DNA of 50,025 bases, taken from a virus. Below are positions 7,075 through 14,427 of the stretch, piece after piece. The translations under genes were made by a program, and so were the position numbers. The notes below the pieces were generated by a model that saw nothing but the letters and a program-made list of their open reading frames with translations, searched no databases and was not told where the DNA came from. How positions within the stretch are numbered: position 1 is the first letter of the stretch; each line of letters starts with the position of its first letter. The stretch spans positions 1 through 50,025 of the IMG/VR virus record IMGVR_UViG_3300009002_000007; one strand, written 5' to 3'.

Positions 7075-7157
7075 AAGTTTTATATTAAAACTTGAACGAA
7101 TAGCTATACAGAAATAATTTATTTTAAGACCAATTCTAACGAATTGGTCTTTTTTTA
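7075..7157 (+). ncRNA. Candidate small phage RNA
   Basis: A late-type promoter (7061-7069) is followed by a 5' hairpin and about 32 bases of single-stranded sequence, then a strong terminator (7126-7157). No open frame of useful size lies between. The unit would give an RNA of about 80-85 bases bounded by hairpins. It could equally be a leader attenuating the LOG gene. Confidence 0.4.
7126..7157 (+). terminator. Rho-independent terminator
   Basis: AAGACCAATTC (7126-7136) pairs with GAATTGGTCTT (7141-7151) around TAAC, followed by a run of T. It separates the small genes upstream from the LOG gene. Confidence 0.85.
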
Positions 7158-7180
7158 TCTAAACTTTTAGGAATATCTTA

Positions 7181-7194
7181 GTATAATATTAAAG
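7181..7194 (+). promoter_or_regulatory. Promoter-like GTATAATATTAAAG
   Basis: This element sits between the terminator at 7126-7157 and the ATG at 7218, so a new transcription unit must start here. It is identical in its first 13 bases to the one at 6409. Confidence 0.6.
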
Positions 7195-7217
7195 TATTCA
7201 TATAATCAAAACACATA

Positions 7218-7883
7218 ATGAGCAACAATAGAAAATCTGAAGATGCTTGGCAGATTCTAAGAATTCAGGGAGAATTCACAAAGGGGTTTGACACGTTTAA
7301 TGAATTAGGACCCTGTGTTTCTGTGTTTGGAAGCGCTAGAACATTATCAACAAATCCAATGTATAAGGAAGCTGAGAAAATTGGAAAGCTTCTCGTTGAA
7401 GCAGGTTTCGGTGTTATTACAGGAGGTGGTCCTGGGATTATGGAAGCTGCTAATAAAGGAGCACATGATGCAGGTGGTAAAAGCATAGGTGTTGGAATTG
7501 AATTACCATTCGAAGCTAGCATGAACGATTACGTTGGTTTAGGAGTCGAGAACAGATATTTCTTTACACGAAAAGTAATGTTCCTTAAATATTCACAGGC
7601 ATTTGTTATTTGCCCAGGAGGCGTTGGAACCTTAGATGAGTTATTCGAAGCCATAACACTTGCACAGTGCGGACATAATGTAAAATATCCTATAGTTCTT
7701 GTAGGTAAAGATTATTGGGAAGGTCTTGTAGATTGGATGCAAAATACTTTATGGAAACATGGTGCAATAAGTCAAAAAGATTTTGATTTATTTAGAGTAG
7801 TTGATACGGCAGAAGAGGCAGTGTCTAAAATTACAGAGTATCATAATAAGTTTTCTAAGAATACTGATTCCACCAATTTCTAA
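7218..7883 (+). CDS. LOG-family nucleotide phosphoribohydrolase-like
   Basis: The 221-aa protein has both signatures of the LOG (lysine-decarboxylase-like) family: GGGPGIMEA (residues 69-77) and PGGVGTLDE (residues 133-141) in a Rossmann-like fold. Family members cleave the N-glycosidic bond of nucleoside 5'-monophosphates, releasing a base and ribose 5-phosphate; bacterial PpnN acts in purine recycling and plant LOG makes cytokinin. In a phage it might recycle host nucleotides or interfere with nucleotide signalling. It begins an operon with the RNase H-like and Clp unfoldase genes. The family call is firm; the substrate is unknown. Confidence 0.9.
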   Translation: MSNNRKSEDAWQILRIQGEFTKGFDTFNELGPCVSVFGSARTLSTNPMYKEAEKIGKLLVEAGFGVITGGGPGIMEAANKGAHDAGGKSIGVGIELPFEASMNDYVGLGVENRYFFTRKVMFLKYSQAFVICPGGVGTLDELFEAITLAQCGHNVKYPIVLVGKDYWEGLVDWMQNTLWKHGAISQKDFDLFRVVDTAEEAVSKITEYHNKFSKNTDSTNF

Positions 7884-7890
7884 TAAATAT
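7882..7890 (+). promoter_or_regulatory. Late-type promoter-like element at a start codon
   Basis: AATAAATAT ends six bases before the ATG at 7896. It overlaps the stop codon of the LOG gene and matches the T4-late-like pattern. Confidence 0.45.
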
Positions 7891-7895
7891 ACTAG

Positions 7896-8351
7896 ATGAA
7901 GTTTAGAAAACTTGCTGATAAGTCGCAAATTGATTTAGCGACATATCTAAAACAATACATAAAAAGAAATTCCAATAATTCAATTCGAATTTACGTAGGA
8001 TGTGATTCACACGTAAAGGGTGAGTTTACTACATACGTAAGCACTGTTGTAATTCACGTTGGAAATACCGGTTGCCATGTTCTATATAAGAAGGAAAAGG
8101 TAGAACCTATTCGAGATATGTGGAGAAAGCTATGGGGAGAAGTTGAAAGATCAGTCGAAGTTACGCAATATCTTCGGGATAATGGGATAAATATACATAC
8201 AATTGATTTAGACCTCAACCACCAAGAACAACATGCTTCTAATAAAGTAGTTAACGCTGCGATAGGTTATGTTAAGTCTCTTGGAATTAAAGTAAGAATA
8301 AAGCCAGATATCTTACCTGCAATAGCAGCCGCAGATAATCTGTCAAAATAA
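7896..8351 (+). CDS. RNase H-like protein of the YkuK/DUF458 family
   Basis: The 151-aa protein opens its fold with IRIYVGCDSHVKG (about residues 30-42), matching the IYIGTDSQ strand of the DUF458/YkuK family, which is predicted to have an RNase H fold with an active-site Asp there (D37). A second acidic strand (IHTIDLDLNH, about 105-114) and a C-terminal AIAAADNL helix complete the pattern. YkuK is linked to sporulation and nucleic acid metabolism in Bacillus, but its activity is not well established. Nuclease activity is therefore an inference. Confidence 0.75.
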   Translation: MKFRKLADKSQIDLATYLKQYIKRNSNNSIRIYVGCDSHVKGEFTTYVSTVVIHVGNTGCHVLYKKEKVEPIRDMWRKLWGEVERSVEVTQYLRDNGINIHTIDLDLNHQEQHASNKVVNAAIGYVKSLGIKVRIKPDILPAIAAADNLSK

Positions 8352-8379
8352 ACAATTCCTAAAAACGGAGTAAAATAAG

Positions 8380-8393
8380 TATAACAATTAAAT
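8380..8393 (+). promoter_or_regulatory. Promoter-like GTATAACAATTAAA
   Basis: This variant of the GTATAAT-ATTAAA class ends seven bases before the ATG of the Clp unfoldase gene at 8400. Confidence 0.4.
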
Positions 8394-8399
8394 TCTACA

Positions 8400-10403
8400 A
8401 TGGCAGAACAATTTGAAAATCCAGGAAAAGGCGGTAAAAGAAAAACACCTTACGTTGATGAGTATGGAGAAGACCTAACAGCAGAAGCTGCAAAGGGAAA
8501 TCTAGATCCTATTATCGGAAGGGAAAAAGAAGTGTATAGAATTTGCCAAATCCTATCGAGAAGAAAGAAGAATAATCCTATTATTTTAGGAGATCCTGGT
8601 GTAGGTAAGACTGCGTTAGTAGAGGCGATTGCACAAAGAATCGTAGATAAGAAAGTAGCAAGAACTCTTTTAAAGAAAAGAATAGTTTCTATCAATATTT
8701 CTAATATCGTAGCAGGTACAAAATATAGAGGTGAGTTTGAAGAAAGAATGAAACTTATCGTTGAGGAATTAAAGAATAACAAAGACATCATTGTTTTTAT
8801 CGATGAATTACATACAATCGTTGGAGCAGGTGGTGTTAGTGGATCTTTAGACGCTTCAAATATATTAAAACCTGCGCTAGCAAGAGGACAAGTACAATGT
8901 ATTGGTGCAACTACTTTAGATGAATATAGAGAAAATATTGAAGATGATGGTGCACTTACTAGAAGATTTCAAGAAGTATTTATAGATCCACCTAGCGAAG
9001 AAGATACTATAGAAATCTTACAAAGAATTAAAGGAAACTATGAAGATTATCATGCAGTTGAATATACTGATGAAGCACTAGAAGCATGTGTTTCTCTTTC
9101 TACAAGATATATTACAAGTAGAGAACTTCCTGATAAGGCTATTGATTTAATGGATGAATCAGGTGCAAAAGTTCACTTAAGCGAAATCAAAGTACCTGTA
9201 CATATTAAAAGAGCAGAGACCGAGGTAGAAGCTCTTACGATTGACAAATTAAAAGCAGTTGAAGAACAAGACTATGAAAAAGCCGCTCACTTTAGAGATA
9301 AAGAAATTCAATCTAAGAATTTAATTGAAAAGAAAATATCTGCATGGGAAAAGTCACTAAGAGATAAAAAGAAAAAAGTAACATCCGAAGATATTGCTGA
9401 AACTATTTCACAAGCAACAGGAATTCCTGTAACAAGAATGACAGGTGATGAAAGTAAAATAATCCTAGCAATGGAAACAGAGCTTAAGAAAATGATTATT
9501 GGGCAAGATCAAGCAGTAGACGCACTCTCTAAGGTAATTAAAAGATCTAGAACTGGTGTATCATCTGCTAAAAAACCTATAGGTTCTTTTATGTTCCTAG
9601 GACCAACTGGTGTTGGTAAAACGGAAACTGTAAAGGCAATTACTAATTATTACTTTGGATCAGAAGATCATTTAATTAGAATTGATATGAGTGAATACAT
9701 GGAAAAGTTTGCAGTATCAAGATTAATCGGTTCTCCTCCTGGATATGTTGGTCATGAAGATGGTGGTCAATTAACAGAACAAGTTAGAAGAAGACCTTAT
9801 TCAGTTGTACTTTTTGATGAAATTGAAAAAGCTCACCCTGACGTATTCAATACCCTATTACAAGTATTAGATGAAGGAAGATTAACAGATTCATTAGGAA
9901 GAACAGTTGACTTTACGAATACGATTATCATTATGACATCTAATGTCGGTGCTAAAAAAGTAAGTGAGTTCGGAACGGGTATTGGATTTGAAACTAAGAA
10001 ATCTTCAATCGCTGGAAGAAAAGCACACACTGAAGCTATCATTGCAAAGGAACTTAAAAATAAGTTTGCACCAGAATTTTTAAATAGATTAGATGATGTA
10101 GTATTATTCGACCAATTAAAACATGAAGATATTCTTCAAATTGTTGATATTGAAGTTAGACACCTAGTAATTAGAATGTTTGATCAGAAATATAATATTA
10201 AAGTTACTAAACAAGCAAAGGAATTCTTAGCAGAAAAAGGATATGATCCTGATTACGGTGCAAGACCTTTAAAGAGAGCGGTTCAAACTTACATTGAAGA
10301 TCTTTTAGCGGATGCTATTATTAAAGGAGAAATAGTTAGAGGAGACGATGTTTACACGATCAATCATACAAAGAAAGAAGATAAACTTTCTATTAAAAAG
10401 TAG
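8400..10403 (+). CDS. ClpC/ClpA-type AAA+ unfoldase without N-domain
   Basis: A two-ring AAA+ ATPase of 667 aa. Ring 1 has Walker A GDPGVGKT (64-71) and Walker B IVFIDELH (131-138). A UVR-containing middle segment (EEQDYEKAAHFRDKEI, about 288-303) identifies the ClpC branch. Ring 2 has GPTGVGKT (401-408) and VVLFDEIEKAH (469-479). An IGF tripeptide at 528-530 sits where ClpP-docking loops carry (I/L/V)G(F/L). The usual N-terminal Clp-N repeats are absent: ring 1 begins near residue 25, whereas cellular ClpC exceeds 800 aa. Substrate choice should then depend on the middle domain or on phage adaptors. ClpP is encoded 2 kb downstream in the same direction. Confidence 0.95.
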   Translation: MAEQFENPGKGGKRKTPYVDEYGEDLTAEAAKGNLDPIIGREKEVYRICQILSRRKKNNPIILGDPGVGKTALVEAIAQRIVDKKVARTLLKKRIVSINISNIVAGTKYRGEFEERMKLIVEELKNNKDIIVFIDELHTIVGAGGVSGSLDASNILKPALARGQVQCIGATTLDEYRENIEDDGALTRRFQEVFIDPPSEEDTIEILQRIKGNYEDYHAVEYTDEALEACVSLSTRYITSRELPDKAIDLMDESGAKVHLSEIKVPVHIKRAETEVEALTIDKLKAVEEQDYEKAAHFRDKEIQSKNLIEKKISAWEKSLRDKKKKVTSEDIAETISQATGIPVTRMTGDESKIILAMETELKKMIIGQDQAVDALSKVIKRSRTGVSSAKKPIGSFMFLGPTGVGKTETVKAITNYYFGSEDHLIRIDMSEYMEKFAVSRLIGSPPGYVGHEDGGQLTEQVRRRPYSVVLFDEIEKAHPDVFNTLLQVLDEGRLTDSLGRTVDFTNTIIIMTSNVGAKKVSEFGTGIGFETKKSSIAGRKAHTEAIIAKELKNKFAPEFLNRLDDVVLFDQLKHEDILQIVDIEVRHLVIRMFDQKYNIKVTKQAKEFLAEKGYDPDYGARPLKRAVQTYIEDLLADAIIKGEIVRGDDVYTINHTKKEDKLSIKK

Positions 10404-10415
10404 TATAATAATAAA
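10403..10415 (+). promoter_or_regulatory. Promoter-like GTATAATAATAAA
   Basis: This element overlaps the end of the unfoldase gene and is 16 bases from the ATG at 10431. The same string occurs at 43708. Confidence 0.45.
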
Positions 10416-10430
10416 CTAATAACTTATTAA

Positions 10431-11330
10431 ATGAATTTTTCAAGTCAATTCTCAAAAACAATTAAAAACATAGACGAAATAGGTAGCGAATCACAGCCCC
10501 GTGATATGAAAGTAAAGGAGCTAGCTCTTACAACTTTACCTATCGATCCTTATATGCCTATTGCTAATTTTGAAAATAGAAAATTCAACTGGAAATATTT
10601 TGCAGGTGAATTAGCGTGGTATTTACGAAAAGATAATGACGTAGATTACATAGGTCAATTTTCAGGATTCTGGTCTACATTAACTAATCCTAATACAAAT
10701 GAAATCAACTCAAACTACGGTTCACTATTATTTAATGAACAATTAGAATGGGTTGTAGATTCATTAAAAGCAGATCAAAACTCTAGACAAGCGATAGCAT
10801 TTCTTAATCAGCCTAAATTTCAATTTGAAGGTAATAAAGATTTTGTATGTACAATGTATTTGAATTTCTTTATTAGAAATAATCAATTGAATATGAAGGT
10901 TCAGATGAGATCTAACGATATATTCTACGGCTTAACTTTCGATGCACCCTTCTTTGCATTCGTCCATCAGCATGTTTTTCTATGGTTAAAAGACGCATAT
11001 CCTGAATTAAATTTAGGAGTATACTACCACTGTGCAGATAACTCACACTACTACGAAAGACATTTCGAATTAGCCGATAAAATCTCAGAAGAAAGTATCG
11101 AAGCTTCTTCACAATATGCAATGATTTTAGAAGAACCTTTCTTTACAATCGAAGCTGGTAAAATGCTTTTAACAGACCATGGGTTATCATTTATCGAAAA
11201 GGTAAATGAAACTATTGAAACTGAAAAACCTACACAAAAAGAATTTAAAGAAATTCTAGAAAATTATGTAGGTATTATTAATGAAGAAGAACTCATAGGA
11301 AAGGATGGAATACCCGAAATTCAGGATTAA
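10431..11330 (+). CDS. Thymidylate synthase-family enzyme, possibly dCMP-specific
   Basis: The 299-aa protein aligns with ThyA: FAGELAWYL (57-65), NYGSLL (95-100), NSRQAIAFLNQP (117-128), the catalytic Cys (C140 in DFVC), MRSNDIFYGLTFD (159-171) and a YYHCADNSHYYERH segment. The spacing from C140 to D171 (31 residues) equals that from C146 to N177 in E. coli ThyA. The Asn that selects dUMP is Asp here (D171), the change known in T4 dCMP hydroxymethylase. It may thus make 5-hydroxymethyl-dCMP or 5-methyl-dCMP rather than dTMP. The extra length lies mostly at the C-terminus. Confidence 0.85.
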   Translation: MNFSSQFSKTIKNIDEIGSESQPRDMKVKELALTTLPIDPYMPIANFENRKFNWKYFAGELAWYLRKDNDVDYIGQFSGFWSTLTNPNTNEINSNYGSLLFNEQLEWVVDSLKADQNSRQAIAFLNQPKFQFEGNKDFVCTMYLNFFIRNNQLNMKVQMRSNDIFYGLTFDAPFFAFVHQHVFLWLKDAYPELNLGVYYHCADNSHYYERHFELADKISEESIEASSQYAMILEEPFFTIEAGKMLLTDHGLSFIEKVNETIETEKPTQKEFKEILENYVGIINEEELIGKDGIPEIQD

Positions 11331-11607
11331 CACTAGAACGATGGAACTGGGTTCCTTGGAAGATGGCATAGATGACATTGTCGGTTTTCATTTAAATATC
11401 GTACAACACATAGAAGATACTATTGATGGAATATCAATGAAAGGAAATATACTATGTAAATTAATAGACGAACAGGGAAACGAGTATGAATCCCTTTTAG
11501 ATGAAGATAGATATAATAAGTCTTTGCAAAAATCTTTAGAATTTTTTAAAGAAAGAGAAAATTACGAAAAATGCAAACACATCACAGACTTGCTAAATAG
11601 AATATAA
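11305..11607 (+). CDS. Small protein with UVR-like C-terminus (paralogue 1)
   Basis: The 100-aa frame overlaps the end of the ThyA-family gene by 26 bases; an ATG at 11341 just past that stop would give an 88-aa product without overlap and may be the true start. The C-terminus ends SLEFFKERENYEKCKHITDL, a helical hairpin also found at the ends of the proteins at 32560, 33795 and 34398. It resembles the UVR motif of the Clp unfoldase encoded nearby (EEQDYEKAAHFRD). UVR motifs in McsA-type proteins contact ClpC, so an adaptor or anti-adaptor role is a reasonable guess. Confidence 0.7.
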   Translation: MEYPKFRINTRTMELGSLEDGIDDIVGFHLNIVQHIEDTIDGISMKGNILCKLIDEQGNEYESLLDEDRYNKSLQKSLEFFKERENYEKCKHITDLLNRI

Positions 11608-11615
11608 ATTCAATA

Positions 11616-12455
11616 ATGAAGTACGGGCTTGAAGGATTTAATAGAGTCGCTAGAACCACATCAAAATGGTTCTCTCGACTCTTACGAGTATTCGAGAGAC
11701 AGAAAAGAATTGACTGGACTAAGTATATTGACGACACCGTAGTTATTCATCTAGCATACAGGAAAGATAGATTAAAAATAGCAGAGAAGAGAGCATCTTC
11801 CCAAAAACTAAAGGGACGTAAAACATTACTAGATCATTTAAGATTCTTTGACGCAATAGAAGGAAAAAGAATAAAGTGGTTTTCTAAAAAAATACACATT
11901 AACAAATATCCATTTTCATTTCACTGGGAAATAGATCCTTCTCCCGGAATGAAAAATAAATTAAAAAGAAATAATAAGATATTATGTTCTTCTGCTGAAA
12001 CTGGAATCGCATTTTCACACTATAGAATTTGGAAAGAAATTGTAGAGAATAAAACGCCAGTCACCCTCATAATGGAAGATGACTTTGAATTTTGTCATAA
12101 ATTTCAAGATAAAATAGAAAGCATATTTGAAAAAGAACTTCCTAATGATTGGGATTTATTGTATCTTTCTAGTTTACCAAATCAATTTGGATTTACATGG
12201 GATCCTCATTCCCAAAATCTATCACGGTTATATAATGGAGTATGGTGGTTATCTGGTTACGTATTAACATACGAAGGAGCTAAGAAATTATTAGAAGGTT
12301 TGCCTATTGTCGGCCCAGTTGATGTATGGATTAATTATCAATTCAAAAACATGGAAGTGTATATGACTAATCATAATCTAATAACACAGGGAGATGATAC
12401 CGAATCTGATAATACTTATTCTTATGTTGAAACATTTAAGGATAACTTAATATAA
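11616..12455 (+). CDS. GT25-family glycosyltransferase (COLGALT-like)
   Basis: A 279-aa enzyme of family GT25. After a 35-residue basic start it shows VVIHLAYRKDRL (42-53), FFDAIEGKRI (77-86), SSAETGIAFSHYRIWKEIVE (125-144), LIMEDDFEF (151-159, metal-binding EDD), WDLLYLS, GYVLTYEGAKKLLE and PVDVWI, in the order seen across the family. GT25 contains bacterial LPS galactosyltransferases and the animal enzymes that add galactose to collagen hydroxylysine. With a collagen-like fibre and a lysyl-hydroxylase-like gene in the same window, the fibre is a plausible substrate, though LPS or modified DNA cannot be excluded. No signal peptide, so it acts in the cytosol. Confidence 0.88.
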   Translation: MKYGLEGFNRVARTTSKWFSRLLRVFERQKRIDWTKYIDDTVVIHLAYRKDRLKIAEKRASSQKLKGRKTLLDHLRFFDAIEGKRIKWFSKKIHINKYPFSFHWEIDPSPGMKNKLKRNNKILCSSAETGIAFSHYRIWKEIVENKTPVTLIMEDDFEFCHKFQDKIESIFEKELPNDWDLLYLSSLPNQFGFTWDPHSQNLSRLYNGVWWLSGYVLTYEGAKKLLEGLPIVGPVDVWINYQFKNMEVYMTNHNLITQGDDTESDNTYSYVETFKDNLI

Positions 12456-12463
12456 TATTAAAA
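12451..12463 (+). promoter_or_regulatory. Promoter-like TATAATATTAAAA
   Basis: It overlaps the end of the GT25 gene and lies 33 bases (from TATAAT) before the ClpP ATG, the spacing also seen at 6410 and 7182. Confidence 0.55.
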
Positions 12464-12483
12464 TAATACACACAAAGAATTAT

Positions 12484-13152
12484 ATGAATTACGGAAAAGA
12501 ATTTGAAAAGTATGCGATGAGTGATCATAATGTTTCATCATCTAAATTAAATTACTATGAAAAGCAGATTGAAAACTCGTTAACTCCATATATCTTAGAA
12601 GAAAGAGAGTTAAGAGCTACTCAGATGGATATCTTTTCTAGATTAATGATGGATAGGTTATTATGGGTTGCAGGGCCTGTTAATGATAATATGTCTACGA
12701 TTGTTCAAGCGCAGCTGATGTTTTTAGACTCAGTTGGAGGAACAGATATTACAATGCATATTGATTCTCCAGGTGGGAGTGTTAAAAGTGGACTTTCAAT
12801 GGTTGATGTTATGGATTACATTAAGTCAGATATTAAAACGGTAAATACCGGAATGGCTGCATCGATGGGTTCTGTTTTATTAGGAGCAGGAACTAAGGGA
12901 AAAAGATCTTCACTTAGACATTCTACTACAATGTTACACCAATCTTCTGGTGGATTTAATGGTAATATTCAAGATGCTGAAATAGATTGGAAAGAATGGC
13001 AAAAAGTAAATAAAGAATTATTTAATCTTTTAGGAGAATATTGTGGAAAACCAGCTGACGAAGTAATGAAAGATGCGACTAGAGACTTTTGGTTAAATGC
13101 AAAAGAAGCTAAAGCTTATGGTATTATTGACGAAATCATCGGGAAATCTTAA
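12484..13152 (+). CDS. clpP: ClpP protease subunit
   Basis: A complete 222-aa ClpP with the catalytic triad S127 (GMAASMGS), H152 (MLHQSSGG) and D201 (ATRDFW), the substrate-binding INSPGG-type strand (IDSPGGSV, 93-100), and the SRLMMDRLLWVAGPVND segment (52-68). The N-terminus (MNYGKEFEKYA) and the TPYILEER segment follow the Bacteroidota ClpP type, which suggests transfer from a host. It would form the tetradecameric protease chamber served by the phage unfoldase at 8400, or compete with the host ClpP. It is preceded by a promoter-like element at 12451. Confidence 0.97.
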   Translation: MNYGKEFEKYAMSDHNVSSSKLNYYEKQIENSLTPYILEERELRATQMDIFSRLMMDRLLWVAGPVNDNMSTIVQAQLMFLDSVGGTDITMHIDSPGGSVKSGLSMVDVMDYIKSDIKTVNTGMAASMGSVLLGAGTKGKRSSLRHSTTMLHQSSGGFNGNIQDAEIDWKEWQKVNKELFNLLGEYCGKPADEVMKDATRDFWLNAKEAKAYGIIDEIIGKS

Positions 13153-13159
13153 TATATAA
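13151..13159 (+). promoter_or_regulatory. Late-type promoter abutting a start codon
   Basis: AATATATAA overlaps the ClpP stop codon and ends six bases before the ATG at 13165. Confidence 0.5.
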
Positions 13160-13164
13160 ATTAT

Positions 13165-13362
13165 ATGAAAATTCATATTTACGTAAAAACGCAAGATTTA
13201 GACTCTCTTAATAAGATATTAAGTGATCCTTTTTCGGAGACAACGAAAGAGTTTGAATTTTTAAATACACCGGCAAAAGACTTCACCATGATCTCTTTAA
13301 CCTATGACGAATGGATTAGGTTACAGGATATGGATGCACTAATTACAATACTATCATTATGA
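13165..13362 (+). CDS. Hypothetical small protein, 65 aa
   Basis: A beta-alpha start (MKIHIYVKTQDLDSLNKILS) suggests a small ferredoxin-like or ACT-like fold, but no family is recognised. It overlaps the next gene by an ATGA junction, so the two are probably translated together. Confidence 0.6.
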   Translation: MKIHIYVKTQDLDSLNKILSDPFSETTKEFEFLNTPAKDFTMISLTYDEWIRLQDMDALITILSL

Positions 13363-13670
13363 GAAACAGAGACATCGAAAGAGAATTATTTATTGAGCTA
13401 ATCAATCATCAATTAAAAGATCATGGGGTAACCTACGATGATGTTAAGGACAATCCACAATGGTATATGGAATATAAAACTACTCAAGAAAAAGAGCAAA
13501 AGTTTATAAAGCATATTACAGAAACGGTTGTTAACACATTAGGATTAGACATCAAGCAAGCCGAGAAAGAAGCACAATGGTTTATTCTACAATGGGGATT
13601 AGCAGTTATTCCAACCGAACAAACTTCACCTAAAAAAGCTTCTAAAAAGAAGACATCTTCTAAAAAATAA
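13359..13670 (+). CDS. Hypothetical protein with Lys-rich tail, 103 aa
   Basis: A helical acidic body (about residues 1-85) is followed by a basic tail (KKASKKKTSSKK). The start overlaps the previous stop by four bases. Such a tail could bind DNA, RNA or acidic partners. No family recognised. Confidence 0.6.
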   Translation: MRNRDIERELFIELINHQLKDHGVTYDDVKDNPQWYMEYKTTQEKEQKFIKHITETVVNTLGLDIKQAEKEAQWFILQWGLAVIPTEQTSPKKASKKKTSSKK

Positions 13671-13678
13671 AATACACA

Positions 13679-13705
13679 CATGGAATTATAGATAAATATT
13701 CCATG
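13679..13705 (+). promoter_or_regulatory. Late promoter inside a start-codon hairpin
   Basis: CATGGAAT (13679-13686) can pair with ATTCCATG (13698-13705); the second arm holds the start codon of the gene at 13703. The loop contains GATAAATA (13691-13698), a T4-late-like promoter. RNA read through from upstream would hide the start codon, while RNA started at the late promoter would lack the first arm. T4 uses this kind of switch for gene e. Confidence 0.55.
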
Positions 13706-14389
13706 AATGTATTAGATCCAAATTGGCTCACTATCGAGCCTCATGATTTTGAATTAAAATACTATAAACTCTTAGCAGCTGAGAACACTTTTAATAAGAT
13801 TCTCAAAGATGGAGGCTTAATATCCATACTCGATGAAGTAGAAGATCATCTACTTGAAATGTATAAAATTAAGCACAGGAAGGAGGAGATAGACGTTAAT
13901 TTAAGAGTTCTCAAGGGAATCAACCTTGACACAATGTCTTTAGAATATGAATACCCAGAAGGAGATAAACATATAGAAGACATGTATCAGCTTTGTGATA
14001 AAGCTATAGATATATTAGAAGATATACATAAAAATGTAAGGGTAGTATTTAGATTAGTCGAGAAAGCTATTAACATTACAGAAATTCCAGATATTAAAAG
14101 AACTAAAAAACTAGGATATGCTTTAGTGAAAACTCCTGAAGATATCATGCAAATATATTCTTTTAAAGTTCCTTCTTTATTAACAGAAAACTGGAAAGAT
14201 TTAAATCTAAAATATGAAGGAGAAACAGTATATGATATAAGAGCAATTTCTCTTTTTATTACAAAGGTACAAGATGAAAGTTCTGATTATAGGTTTTTTA
14301 GATGCAGTGTTAATTCAGAATTCGATATGAATGAAAGGGTATTGCCAGTATTAAAGTTTAAGCTCTACAATCATTTAAGAGCAAATTAA
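13703..14389 (+). CDS. Hypothetical late protein, 228 aa
   Basis: A soluble, mostly helical protein (about residues 20-150) with a beta-rich end. No family is recognised. It is placed directly before the fibre genes and behind a late-type promoter, so a tail-fibre attachment or assembly role is possible. Its start codon lies in the second arm of the hairpin at 13679-13705. Confidence 0.7.
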   Translation: MNVLDPNWLTIEPHDFELKYYKLLAAENTFNKILKDGGLISILDEVEDHLLEMYKIKHRKEEIDVNLRVLKGINLDTMSLEYEYPEGDKHIEDMYQLCDKAIDILEDIHKNVRVVFRLVEKAINITEIPDIKRTKKLGYALVKTPEDIMQIYSFKVPSLLTENWKDLNLKYEGETVYDIRAISLFITKVQDESSDYRFFRCSVNSEFDMNERVLPVLKFKLYNHLRAN

Positions 14390-14393
14390 TCAA

Positions 14394-14402
14394 GATATAT
14401 AG
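14394..14402 (+). promoter_or_regulatory. Late-type promoter
   Basis: GATATATAG lies 26 bases before the ATG of the fibre gene at 14428. Confidence 0.55.
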
Positions 14403-14427
14403 TTTATAAAAACAAAATAGTTTAAAA

